From NCBI GenBank assembly GCA_009667805.1, contig CM019065.1, positions 17,930,952 through 17,994,951 of the forward strand: DNA of 64,000 bases, in the 5' to 3' direction. The DNA is from Leptobrachium leishanense (Eukaryota > Chordata > Amphibia > Anura > Megophryidae). The position numbers were made by a program, and so were the translations under genes. Position 1 is the stretch's first letter; every line of letters begins with the position of its first letter. Shown in pieces: positions 1 through 11,453 of this stretch. Below the pieces are notes generated by a model, which was not told the origin of the DNA, did not search any database, and saw only the letters and a list, made by a program, of their open reading frames with translations.

Positions 1-2
1 TG

Positions 3-913
3 TCCAGAGCATGGGGGTGCTACCAGGAGACAGGCCAGTACATCAGGAGACATGGAGGAGGCTGTAGGAGGGCAACAACCCAGCAGCAGGACCGCTACCT
101 CCGCCTTTGTGCAAGGAGGGACAGGAGCACTGCCAGAGCCTTGCAAAATGACCTCCAGCGGGCCACAAATGTGTATGTGGCTGCTCAAACGGTCAGAAAC
201 AGACTCCATGAGGGTGGTATGAGGGCCCGACGTCCACAGGTGGGGGTTGTGCTTACAGCCCAACACCGTGCAGGACGTTTGGCATTTGCCAGAGAACACC
301 AAGATTGGCAGCTTCGCCACTGGCACCCTGTGCTCTTCACAGATGAAAGCAGGTTCACACTGAGCACATGTGACAGACGTGACAGGGTGTGGAGAAGCCG
401 TGGAGAACGTTCTGCTGCTTGCAACATCCTCCAGCATGACCGGTTTGGCAGTGGGTCAGTAATGGTGTGGGGTGGCATTTCTTTAGGGGGCCGCACAGCC
501 CTCCATGTGCTCGCCAGAGGTAGCCTGACTGCCATTAGGTACCGAGATGACAACCTCAGACCCCTTGTGAGACCATATGCTGGTGCGGTGGCCCTGGGTT
601 CCTCCTAATGCAAGACAATGCTAGACCTCATGTGGCTGGAGTGTGTGAGCAGTTCCTGCAAGATGAAGGCATTGATGCTATGGACTGGCCCGTCCGTTCC
701 CCAGACCTGAATCCAATTGAGCACATCTGGGACATCATGTCTCGCTCAATCCACCAACGCCACGTTGCACCACAGACTGTCCAGGAGTTGGGGGATGCTT
801 TAGTCCAGGTGTGGGAGGAGATCCCTCATGAGACCATCCGCCACATCATCAGGAGCATGCCCAGGCGTTGTAGGGAGGTCATACAGGCACGTGGAGGCCA
901 CACACACTACTGA
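3..913 (+). pseudogene. Tc1-like DD34E transposase (5'-partial, one frameshift)
   Basis: This encoded a cut-and-paste transposase that binds the terminal repeats and inserts at TA. The frame is open from the window edge: a helix-turn-helix-like basic region ([20 protein letters not shown]) runs directly into the catalytic domain, so the protein starts before the window. The catalytic residues are visible: first Asp in FTDESRF (about 338-358), second in MQDNARPH (608-631), and Glu in PDLNPIEHIWD (about 701-733), giving DD34E spacing. A single missing base near 588-592 shifts the frame between VRPYAGAV and [10 protein letters not shown], so the copy is non-functional as it stands. The protein ends ...GGHTHY, followed by a TGA stop. 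The family assignment is firm; inactivity follows from the frameshift unless that is a sequencing error. Confidence 0.92.
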
Positions 914-1114
914 GCCTCATTTTGACTTGTTTGAAGGACATTAACAAGTTGGATCAGCCTGTAGTGTTGTTTTCCACTTTAATTTTGAGTGTAACTCCAA
1001 ATCCAGACCTCCATTGATAATGTTTGCGTGATTTTGTTGTCCGCACGTTCAACTATGTAATGACCACAGTATTTAATAAGAAGATTTCATTCAAAAATAG
1101 GATGTCTTATTTTT

Positions 1115-1142
1115 GTGTTCTTTATTTTTTTGAGCAGTGTAT
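1115..1142 (+). repeat. Right terminal inverted repeat of the Tc1-like element
   Basis: A T-rich end beginning GTGTTCTTTATTTTTTTGAG and finishing CAGTGTA, the characteristic terminus of this Tc1 group. The matching left repeat is outside the window. Confidence 0.8.
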
Positions 1143-1184
1143 ATAAAAAGATCTTTTATGGTGAGGTGCCTCTGTTTATACTTT

Positions 1185-1430
1185 TTTATGCCACTGATGT
1201 AGTGCTTTTATAGAGCGAAACACATTTGGTCTTTTCCTTCGTTCATTTCCGATTAATCAATAATTGTATTTATAGGATATCTTTCAATAAATGCTATATT
1301 TTACCTTCACCCGCCATGGTTTCTATTTGGATTGGTTTTTCAAGGGTTGTACCACCCCATACAACCCTGAAGCAAGTGTCCCTCGAGCCAGTTTCGGCTC
1401 TGGCAAGGGTAAGTGCACTACTGTGAAAAG
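1185..1430 (+). mobile_element. Penelope-like element noncoding end (pLTR) fragment
   Basis: This segment carries the two noncoding signatures also seen beside the coding PLE at 39835-42440. One is a hammerhead-type motif (1190-1230). About 170 bp downstream is a GAGCC...GGCTC hairpin (1385-1400) followed by GTAAGT (1409-1414). No RT or nuclease coding remains next to it. The left side is cut by the Tc1 element. The assignment rests on this shared architecture and on the known presence of hammerheads in PLE pLTRs. Confidence 0.5.
1190..1230 (+). ncRNA. Degenerate hammerhead ribozyme motif
   Basis: The core CTGATGT (1194-1200) is followed by an imperfect stem II (GTGCTT / AGAGC around a TTAT loop) and GAAA (1217-1220). 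The stem III segment ACACAT (1220-1225) is what the palindrome ACGCGT would give if both CpGs decayed to CpA. Stem I is CCA (1191-1193) against TGG (1227-1229), plus a G-T wobble. PLE hammerheads are known to have a very short, palindromic stem III and to work as dimers. The stem II mismatch and the final core A-to-T change suggest this copy is inactive. Confidence 0.5.
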
Positions 1431-1865
1431 TTTATTTGCATGACCATCCGAAACAGGCTGTGCTATTGTGTTTCCCTTTTCCACAGGGGGCTCATTGATG
1501 TGAATATTACTAATTTAAAAAACGTGAATTCCTCCGCCCGAGGACCTCAAGTGGGGGCTATACATCAGAGGATCTTTACACCTGCAAGTGGGATTCTGTA
1601 TATTGGTGGGCGTGCCGGGAGGTACTTTCATTGACGTATACAGCCTTTTGACAGTTTTATTGAAATAATATCATTTTAATAAATAATATATTTTTTGATA
1701 GTCTGTGCTACTACCATTTGAGGAATACAGCAGCACCCATTTTCATTTTATTTTTTGTCGAGCGCCGTGTTATTCGATTTGTACTTCAAGGCTGATATAG
1801 AGTATGTATTACACCAGCGCCACCTATGGGGACGATGTAGAAGAGATGGCTAGCACTATGGGGAA
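1431..1865. other. No recognisable gene
   Basis: AT-rich sequence with only short chance reading frames. It may be more of the PLE end at its left, but no terminus is visible. It stops at the target duplication of the next element. Confidence 0.5.
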
Positions 1866-1873
1866 CTGCACAC
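1866..1873. repeat. 8-bp target-site duplication (left) of hAT-type element
   Basis: CTGCACAC immediately precedes TAGGGGTCGACCG and recurs at 6699-6706 after the opposite end. A perfect 8-bp duplication is the hAT hallmark. Confidence 0.85.
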
Positions 1874-2671
1874 TAGGGGTCGACCGATTATCGGATCTGC
1901 GGATAATTATGGCCGATATTTGGGTTTTATGGAATTATCGGTATTCAATTCACCGATATTTACGTTCCACCTTGCTTACATGCTGCTCCCAGGCCCAGTC
2001 ACTGCGAGGCGCACGCAGAGTTCTGATTTCCTTGCCGAGCAGAAGCCATCCAATGAGGGTCTGCACCTCCCACCATATAGTTCAGCGAGTCAGAGGAAAC
2101 CCTGCATGCTGAGCTCTGGGAGAGAGTGAGGTAAGACAGTGTGGCCGCCTCAGTGTAATCTATCATAGGCAGCTCAGCATGTAGTGTGCTGTCTGCCTGC
2201 CTAAGTCAGCATCAAGTCCCCATCTTATTTATAAAAGTACTGGGCATTTTTGGGACACTCGGGTGTGCTCTGCTCTGTGCTGCTCGTTATTCAGCACTGC
2301 CTCCACCTTCCTCCCGTCATAAATAGACTCCTCATTAAAGCCCTGTTGCTCCGTGCAACCCCAGGCACAGTACCCCCTGGCAGGCACAGTACCCCGACTG
2401 AATAGAAAAATAAAACCAGAAAAAAACTCCAGGCACAGTACCCCCTGGCAGTGTATCCCCGATTGAGAACTTGCATTGGCATACAACCCCTGGCATTCCT
2501 GACTACCCGCATTGGCATACGACCCCCCTTGGAATATTCTTACCTTGTCTAGATAGATAGAAGTACCGGCCACTACAAGGACCGGAAGGGCTTAGTTTAG
2601 GTGTTCTAATACTTGACCCCATCAGTTCCCCGGCATCCCATTTAATTAGTTATAACAAGATCCCCATAAAA

Positions 2672-4323
<1,652 letters not shown>

Positions 4324-4344
4324 ATCCCCTTTTCTGCTTTGTCC

Positions 4345-5205
4345 CGATTACCCTTTGCTGCCTGTACCGACTCATTGGCTTGTTATACCGACTACCCTTT
4401 GTTTGCTGCCTGTACCGACTCATTGGCTTGTTATACCGACTACTCTGTTTGCTGCCTGTACCGACTCATTGGCTTGTTATACCGACTACTCTGTTTGCTG
4501 CCTGTACCGACTCATTGGCTTGTTATACCGACTACTCTTTGTTTGCTGCCTGTACCGACTCATTGGCTTGTTATACCGACTACTCTTTGTTTGCTGCCTG
4601 TACCGACTCATTGGCTTCTTATACCGACTACTCTTTGTTTGCTGCCTGTACCGACTCATTGGCTTGTTATATACCGACTACTCTGTTTGCTGCCTGTACC
4701 GACTCATTGGCTTGTATATACCGACTACCCTTTGTTTGCTGCCTGTACCGACTCATTGGCTTGTTATACCGACTACTCTGTTTGCTGCCTGTACCGACTC
4801 ATTGGCTTGTTATACCGACTACTCTGTTTGCTGCCTGTACCGACTCATTGGCTTGTTATACCGACTACTCTTTGTTTGCTGCCTGTACCGACTCATTGGC
4901 TTGTTATACCGACTACTCTTTGTTTGCTGCCTGTACCGACTCATTGGCTTCTTATACCGACTACTCTTTGTTTGCTGCCTGTACCGACTCATTGGCTTGT
5001 TATATACCGACTACTCTGTTTGCTGCCTGTACCGACTCATTGGCTTGTATATACCGACTACTCTTTGTTTGCTGCCTGTACCGACTCATTGGCTTGTTAT
5101 ACCGACTACTCTTTGTTTGCTGCCTGTACCGACTCATTGGCTTCTTATACCGACTACTCATTGTTTGCTGCCTGTACCGACTCATTGGCTTGTTATAATG
5201 ACTAC
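4345..5205. repeat. Minisatellite, about 18 copies of a 46-48 bp unit
   Basis: The unit contains CTGCCTGTACCGACTCATTG, then GCTTGTTATACCGACTAC, then CTCTG or CTCTTTG. The core TRTACCGACT therefore occurs twice per unit. A higher-order duplication is visible: the block from about 4386 to 4715 is repeated at about 4731-5065 with the same order of variants (GTTATATACC, TTGTATATACC, TTCTTATACC). The array starts just after the piggyBac stop codon. It is open in all three forward frames because the unit lacks stops; it is not coding. Confidence 0.9.
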
Positions 5206-6487
5206 TCTGACTTCTGGAATACCCTGAATTTGGCCTGTCCCTGTTTACGTTAAGCCCAGCTATTCTAAAGTGGCTGCACCAAACAACTCAAAATACTAAT
5301 TTAGAATCATTGGCGCGTCATCTTTGGAGCAATATTCTTTCTTGGCGTGCCATGTTCTCTCAAAGTAGACATAAATCCTGAAAATCACTTGTCAAATTAC
5401 CAAAAAACTAAATAAAAATGCTACATGTGGGGTACTGTTGAACTCGGAACACATTGCCGACCACAAATATCAATGTTGTAGGCCAGTAAAAGGTTGACCG
5501 AGCAGGATATTAGCAGCAAAATAACAGTTTTCGGGTAAAACAAATGCAAAACACAAACATGAAGACTAAGTTTGGCCAGGATTTGTGACTAAGTGGCTAC
5601 TATACAAAACTGGACATAACCCATTTTCAACACTCTGGGTTGTCTACTCCTCAAAAGGATATGCCATGATGGGGTACTTTTCATACCTGGGCTGCCATAC
5701 CCTCTCAAATTCAACCTAGGCCCAGCAAACCAATCTGGCAAACTCTACATTTGATCCTGTAACTTTCCAAGAAGCAAAATAAAAATGCTAAATGGAGGGT
5801 ACCGTTGAACTCGTAACACATTGCCGACCACAAATATCAATGTTGTAGGCCAGTAAAAGGTTGACTGAGCATGATATTAGCCTCAAAATAACAGTTTTTG
5901 TGTAAAAAATGCAAAACACAAACATGAAGACTAAGTTTGGCCAGGGTTTGTGACTAAGTGGCTACTATAAAAAACTGGACATAACCCAGGCTATTCAAAA
6001 TGGGGTGTCTACTTTTCAAAACATAGGGCCAGGAAACCAATCTGGCAAATTTCAAGTTGTAAAACCTGAAATGGGCAAACTCTATATTTGACTCTGTAAC
6101 TTTCCAAAACCTCATAAAACCTCTACATGGGGGGTACCGTTGAACTCGTAAGACATTGCTGACCAGAAATATATGTATTTTATTTCATTTTATGCTAAGC
6201 GTACAATGTCATTCACACTAAAAATACAATGGAGAACTTTGAAAATAGCAAAATTTCCTTTTTTCTCATAGGTTTTAGGGTTATTTTCATACTATAATAT
6301 ATTTTATATATAAATCTTTGATGGAAAATGAAAGCCCTATTTCTCCTGAACAAAATGATATATAATAAGGGTGGGTACACTTAATATGTAAGAGGTAAAT
6401 TATGGTTGAACAGCGAATAGCTGAAATTCTACTTTTAGAAGTGTTCAAGTGTTCCAAACTTGTAAAATTACTCCCGTCCTTAAGGGG
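5206..6487 (+). repeat. piggyBac 3' noncoding region with direct repeats
   Basis: About 1.3 kb of noncoding DNA. A segment beginning near 5415 (ACATTGCCGACCACAAATAT and flanks, some 230 bp) recurs near 5785 at about 85-90% identity by eye, and a shorter third copy starts near 6115. The element ends ACGGGAG-type TIR sequence, CCTTAAGGGG, followed by TTAA at 6488-6491. No ORF is present. Confidence 0.75.
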
Positions 6488-6706
6488 TTAAAGTACCTTA
6501 TTTTTCCAAGTTGTTGCAATGTTTACAATTTTATATTAAATATGTTCAAATAATGCAAGATTTGTGCATAAAATACATTTGTTTTTCAAAACATGAAGTG
6601 TACAGAATATCGGCACCTGATATCGGTTATCGGCCTGAAAGGCTGCCGATAATCGGTATTTGTACTGGTGCCTAAAAAGTGATATCAGTCTATCCCTACT
6701 GCACAC

Positions 6707-6849
6707 CCTCACGCAGTACCACTCTTAACAAAAGATGAGGAAAACAGGAAGTGCAGAGCTCAATAAGCATAGGTTACCTTCTCTATGCACTCGACAGTGG
6801 CCATGTGTTCATTCAATACCAGTCGTGTCGCCTCTAAAAGGAGACAATA
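6707..6849. other. Short flank between hAT element and retroposon
   Basis: This links the right target duplication of the hAT element (6699-6706) to the left target duplication of the retroposon (6836-6849). No gene is recognised. Confidence 0.5.
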
Positions 6850-8610
6850 GGCGAGAGCCTGTGGACATCGCCAGCCAGACTGTTAGTGCCTCCCTGCTCT
6901 GCGTACCTCATGAGTTACTGATCGCGCCATCTCCATTCAACTGCCAAGGACGGATGGAGGGAGGCAGCAGGCCAGGAGCACTAGCGGAGCGGTCAGGACA
7001 GTGAGTGGAGACTGGAGAGAAGACCAGCCAGCCGCCCAGGACTCCGAGACCCAGCCGAGCCAGTCAGACTCAAATTACATTTTTTTTTAAAAGACTGCTG
7101 TGCTGTCAGTTTGAAGATAAATGTCTTATAATTTTGAAGAGGAGATGACCATGATAACAGCCCTTGACGCCTGCATGGCACTGTTGGTGGAGGACGACTC
7201 GGGCCCTCTCACAGCAGGGACCTGGAGACAGCTAATGGCCATTCTGCAGGGCTGTAGAAAAGTGGAGGCATCCTGCTCACGCATCGCGGATGAGACCTTG
7301 CCTTTCCACCGGACTGAAGAGTGTTCGGAGCCCGACATTGAAGGTGGAAGCTGTGCTGTCGACGGTCCTTTCGTCCTGTTGCTGCCAGATCCCCTGCCCC
7401 CGGTGATTGTCCCTGATCCGGGAGGTGAAGATGTGCTGGAGTCTGCAGAGCTTGACGTCTGGGTGGCACTTCCTGACACGGCTACCAAAAAGGTTTCCCC
7501 GAGAGGTGCAGTGATGCTGCCGTTGGGCACGGGGGGACTGCATGCCTGTGGGTACAGATGTCGGTCCCGGTCCCCTACGATGCAACTCGTGCCAGGGCTG
7601 CAACTGCCCGGGAGCTTCCTAGCTGCTTGACCCTTCAAGAGAACCCTAACCCCAGCGGTGCTGCTCGCCCTGCCCTGTGGCTGGACACGGGTTGAACTAA
7701 CCAGCCTCGCCGCATCTGTATTTTGGTTTCTGGCCCATTTTTCTGGATGTGACCCTCCTGTTCTATGCCCCAATTCGGTGACACTTGTTGTTGACTCTTT
7801 TCTCCCCCTTCTTTTTTTTTTTATGTTTCCTGGATGAGGACTTTTCCTATCTGACTTTCCCTTAACTGTGGCTGTGATTTACTATTTTACTTTTACTCCC
7901 TTTTTTGGCACACGCGCTGGATCGCACTTGTGTTCACCTCCCTCCCCTTTAGGTTTTGGCGTTCTGGGGCCACTTGAGGTGTGCCACTGTGGCAGCCACC
8001 ATGGCTCTGCCCACCATACTTGGCCCTCGAGTGCCCTGGCCTTGTGACCTGCACACTTCCGTGGCCTCCCTTCGTCCTCGGACTCCAGGGAGTGCACCAG
8101 GAAGGTCACATAATGGGCCTTTGCCATTCCCGCTGTTTGTTTGTTTTTATTTTTGGGGTGCTGGGGTATTTCTGGTGTGTGTGTCCCTCCTCTTTTTGAA
8201 TCCCTCACTTTATCCCGTCCCTTCATTTTTTTAATCTATCTAAATGTTTTAATTTTTTTTTTCCTTCTCTTCCCCCACCCCTACCCTCCCCCTTAATTTT
8301 ATGTTCATGTTTGCCCACACGCTGAGAATTTTCATATTTTATTTTCTGATGAGACCCCCCACTTGGATGATTTTATGTTGTTTTCTGTGCGCTAGGATGA
8401 GACTTTTTGCTACGTGAGACGTTTCAGTTTTTATTGCCGTCATTTTGATGACTGGTTGCTGATTTTCGAAGCGCTTTTATTTTCCTTCTTCCTGCTTAGG
8501 TCTAGCTAACTCTTTGCATTTCGCTGTTATTTTTTGCCGACTATCTGGCCCTGTGCGGCATTTTGTTGATGTATATCTGACCGTTACTCTAAATAAAAAC
8601 TTTTAATATA
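6850..8610 (+). mobile_element. Unclassified retroposon with 14-bp target duplication
   Basis: The insertion is delimited by AAAAGGAGACAATA at 6836-6849 and again at 8611-8624. A polyadenylation signal AATAAA lies just inside the 3' end (about 8592), followed by CTTTTAATATAAAA. The duplication length and A-rich 3' end show LINE-machinery insertion. The last 60 bp (GGCCCTGTGCGGCATTTTG ... AATAAAAACTTTTAATA) closely resemble the 3' end of the half-L1 at 11454-13957, so both probably used the same L1-type partner. The only candidate coding region is at 7121-7630. The rest (7630-8590) is T/C-rich noncoding sequence. Confidence 0.75.
7121..7630 (+). CDS. Hypothetical 169-aa ORF in the retroposon
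   Basis: Begins at an ATG (MSYNFEEEMTMITALDAC) about 270 bp into the retroposon and ends at a TGA. It is acidic and proline-rich in the middle (LLLPDPLPPVIVPDPG). I see no zinc knuckle, RRM or other domain I can name. Its position suggests the product of a non-autonomous LINE derivative, perhaps an ORF1-type or gag-like protein, but this is inference. A 215-codon antisense frame also crosses the same GC-rich region, so the openness of this ORF is weak evidence. Confidence that it was ever translated is modest. Confidence 0.35.
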   Translation: MSYNFEEEMTMITALDACMALLVEDDSGPLTAGTWRQLMAILQGCRKVEASCSRIADETLPFHRTEECSEPDIEGGSCAVDGPFVLLLPDPLPPVIVPDPGGEDVLESAELDVWVALPDTATKKVSPRGAVMLPLGTGGLHACGYRCRSRSPTMQLVPGLQLPGSFLAA

Positions 8611-8624
8611 AAAAGGAGACAATA

Positions 8625-9850
8625 TCTTTTTAATGTAACTGATTTAACAAGATTATCTAAAATAAGGTTAAAAAAAACGCGAGAGCCACCCTGGCTCGAT
8701 TATGAAAGTAGTAGTTGCAAGCACCCAGGTGTAGTGCGTTACCGCCTCAGGCGGCGCGATTGCCTTTGAACTTGGTAAAGCAGTACTAAAGACACCTAAC
8801 AAGTCACGATCCGGTGCAGAGTGAGCAGCTAAAGAGGTTCAGGAGCTCACCGATAAGGAGCACCGCATGCGTAACAGTTGAGCCTGGACCATTAAGGCTC
8901 CTGTATTGGTGAGTGTGACTTTTTCTCTTTCCTAATACATTATTGCAAGACTGGTATCATGCTATGAGAGCGTTGTCTCTTCTCTATTCTTGTGTCCCCT
9001 GGCTGAGGTGGAGTAAGAAGGCCTTTTAAAGAAGGGCAGTGACCACCCTATATTTAGGCACAAGGCGTTCCACTCCAGAGCCTGGATTCAATTAGGCTCT
9101 GGTATCTGTAAGTGTGCAATTTTACTCACCGTGAATCACACATATAGAAGTTTTTTGCACTATCATCTCCCCTTTTTTCTCCCATCTATATCTCCTGCTG
9201 TGGAGTCCATCAAGACCACTAGAGGAATGGACACGTCCAAACAAGTCCGCTACATTTGTGGAAGGGGTAATATTGACACTAATCTCGAGCACTTTTGATG
9301 CATCACCCATCCACTTAGGAACCGGAAAACGAATAGCAGAGACTTTCTCGGACATTGGCAGACAGTCCCTTTCTGTGGACTATATTGGTCACTATAGCTA
9401 GACCCTTGTTTTCACTGTGTTTCACTGTTGCATTTGCACTTTATTTTTATTGCATACACAGACCACTGTATCAATATCTACACCCTTTGTGATTTGCATT
9501 TGCACTTTGTATTGTATACCGATGATCTGTATGGTACATGCAATTAGCCTTTGAGATATCACATAAGGAGTAACCTTAATTACTGCGCCACTAGTTACCC
9601 TACATTTTCCACCCGATTATGAAAGTGGATGGACTATTTACGGCCGTCCTCAGCCCTTTCCCGAACAGGATGCTCTTATTGAGTTCTTAAACAAATATCG
9701 ACATGGTGCAGATCGAATGAATCACAGAATTTATAACTGACTTTTTTCCATCAGAGACTTTTGCAATATCAAGGACACTTACGGAGAAAGCCGGTAGGCG
9801 AAAATGCGTTCTAGTGATCCTTGCTAAGGTTATTCACTACGATCTTTTTC
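8625..9850 (+). mobile_element. PLE-like noncoding sequence, no ORF
   Basis: Contains two copies of the hairpin-plus-donor box seen in the PLE ends of this window: GAGCC (8880-8884)...GGCTC (8896-8900) then GTGAGT (8909-8914), and GAGCC (9078-9082)...GGCTC (9095-9099) then GTAAGT (9108-9113). A weak hammerhead-like string (GCC-GGTA-GGC then GAAAATGCGT, about 9790-9812) lies further on. No RT or nuclease motif is found. Best read as one or two decayed PLE terminal regions. Confidence 0.4.
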
Positions 9851-10599
9851 ATGTTTTTTACTACTTTCTATTAAAACAAGGCATATGGCAAGGCATTATT
9901 TAATAAAATACAGTTTTTATTACTAGCAGTCTTGCTGCTTGGTTTATGGGATTTATTATATTGCATGAGCACCCTCCCTCAACCCAGAGATCTAAACATA
10001 CAGTGACCCTGCACAGAATTGGAAAATGACGAGCGGAGATCCAAAACAACTAAAAATATAAGTATTTTATATTAATCTTTTGGGTGCCTTCCAGTGCTAA
10101 AACACCTATTACCTATGTATATATATTATGTATTCTTTTCCACAGAATTTATAATACACATATGGTTTCACACGTGGTTTTGAGCCTATGGGAGGCTCTC
10201 CTTTAGCAGCGTGCGGTCGTTTGTACGGTACAACCGAAATCCCAATAGAAACTTGGTAGGCAGGCGGGCTGTTATAGGTAGGAGCTTGCCTCCTATGCTT
10301 AACGTTGGACAGAGTGTGGCTTGTCTATGCAAAATATACAGCTACTCGTGCAGTCAATGAAAATGGCTCCACGGTACATAGGTCCATATATAAAGTTCTG
10401 TGCTGGGAAAACCCAGTCTATTCATTGGCATTACTTCTATATTTAAAAATACACATAAAATCTTCTGCTTCGCAATAGGTTTACCAAAGTCCATGCCCCC
10501 CCTCCTGTTATCGCGGAGGGTGAGGAGGAATACAAAGTTCGTGGCATCTATGATTCTCACATGTCATGGGGTGTATTTCAGTATTTGGTCGACTGAGAG
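9851..10599. other. No recognisable gene or element
   Basis: AT-rich sequence with only short chance ORFs on both strands; no terminal repeats recognised. Confidence 0.5.
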
Positions 10600-10935
10600 G
10601 GGTTCAGGCATGAGGATATGTTGTGATTACCCTCTAGGGAGGTTCATGCACCTCGTTTGGCAAAGCCTTTCATGCCGCATCCCCCTGCGCCTGGTGGTCA
10701 TCCAATGGCCACCCATAAAGGGGGGGTTCTGTCACGTCCCTTGCTGTTCAGGTTTGCCAGCGCGATACTCGCTGCCCAGGCACAGACTGATATCAGGAGT
10801 CCTGGTGATCGCTGGTCAGACACATGTGACGACATGGCACCTGTCGGATTTATAGCATTGCATCTCAGTCCATTCAGTGCCCCGACGTGGTTTCCACATC
10901 CCCACAGTGCTCTATTTGGTTATATTTTACATTGA
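10600..10935 (+). mobile_element. Possible Ty3/Gypsy 3' end: polypurine tract and LTR start
   Basis: A short coding-like tail (HPPAPGGHPMATHKGG) runs into a purine tract AAAGGGGGGG near 10718-10727, then TGTCACGTCCC at about 10731. That order, pol end, polypurine tract, TGTCACG LTR start, is typical of vertebrate Gypsy elements. The LTR end is not identifiable and no further pol sequence is recognised upstream. Tentative. Confidence 0.35.
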
Positions 10936-11438
10936 TAAATCAGTGTTGGCTTGTAATTAACACAAAAATTTTATTTCCAAAACAAATAAATGTTAATTTA
11001 AAAATTTTAATTCCCTTGACTTTTCGTCTTTACAACACACCTTTTACATTTAAAAATTGAGTAATCTAGACAAAAAAAAAACCTATATGCATTTAAATAT
11101 TGTAATTGAATTATATTTAACATTTGACTGATGTAGATTGCATGATGGGAAGCAAGTTTCTGAGTAGCCGTTTGAAAATCATGCACCACACGAGTTTTGA
11201 TGCTGTCATTTTAAAGAGTTTGACGTCATTTGGAGCTTTGAAAACCTGCACAAAGCAGTTCCCATACATTTCTGAAACCCATCAGGACAAAGCACAACCG
11301 ATGTTAACGCTTTGTGGTTAAATCTTGATTTACTTTCTGCAGATAGGTAGCTTTGCCGACAGCTTAAGGATCGGAAGGGAAGATTGTACTCTGTATAGGG
11401 ACCAGAGTCTTAGATCCTAGGGGGAATTGTGACATTGT
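10936..11438. other. No recognisable gene
   Basis: AT-rich spacer up to the left target duplication of the half-L1. Short ORFs on both strands look random. Confidence 0.5.
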
Positions 11439-11453
11439 GTTCATCTTAACTTT

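Larger units (their letters stand above)
1..1142 (+). mobile_element. Tc1/mariner element, 3' part
   Basis: The right-hand part of a Tc1-like DNA transposon; the left end lies outside the window. It holds most of the transposase, a 3' UTR and the right terminal repeat. The terminal motif reads TTTGAGCAGTGTA at about 1129-1141, and a TA, the expected Tc1 target site, occurs at the junction. The family is common in fish and frog genomes. The element abuts a PLE noncoding end that starts near 1185, so it probably jumped into, or next to, an older PLE. Confidence 0.9.

Noticed and set aside
7126..7773. 215-codon minus-strand frame
   Set aside because: Antisense to the retroposon's own direction, Ser/Pro-rich low complexity, starts and ends without signals; a GC-composition shadow.
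9122..9355. 77-codon minus frame
   Set aside because: Lies in noncoding PLE-like DNA, no homology recognised, length within chance.
9766..9812. Third hammerhead-like string (GCC-GGTA-GGC, GAAAATGCGT)
   Set aside because: Stem II and GAAA are present, but the CTGATGA core is not, and stem I cannot be placed next to both core and cleavage site. Kept only as weak support for PLE origin.
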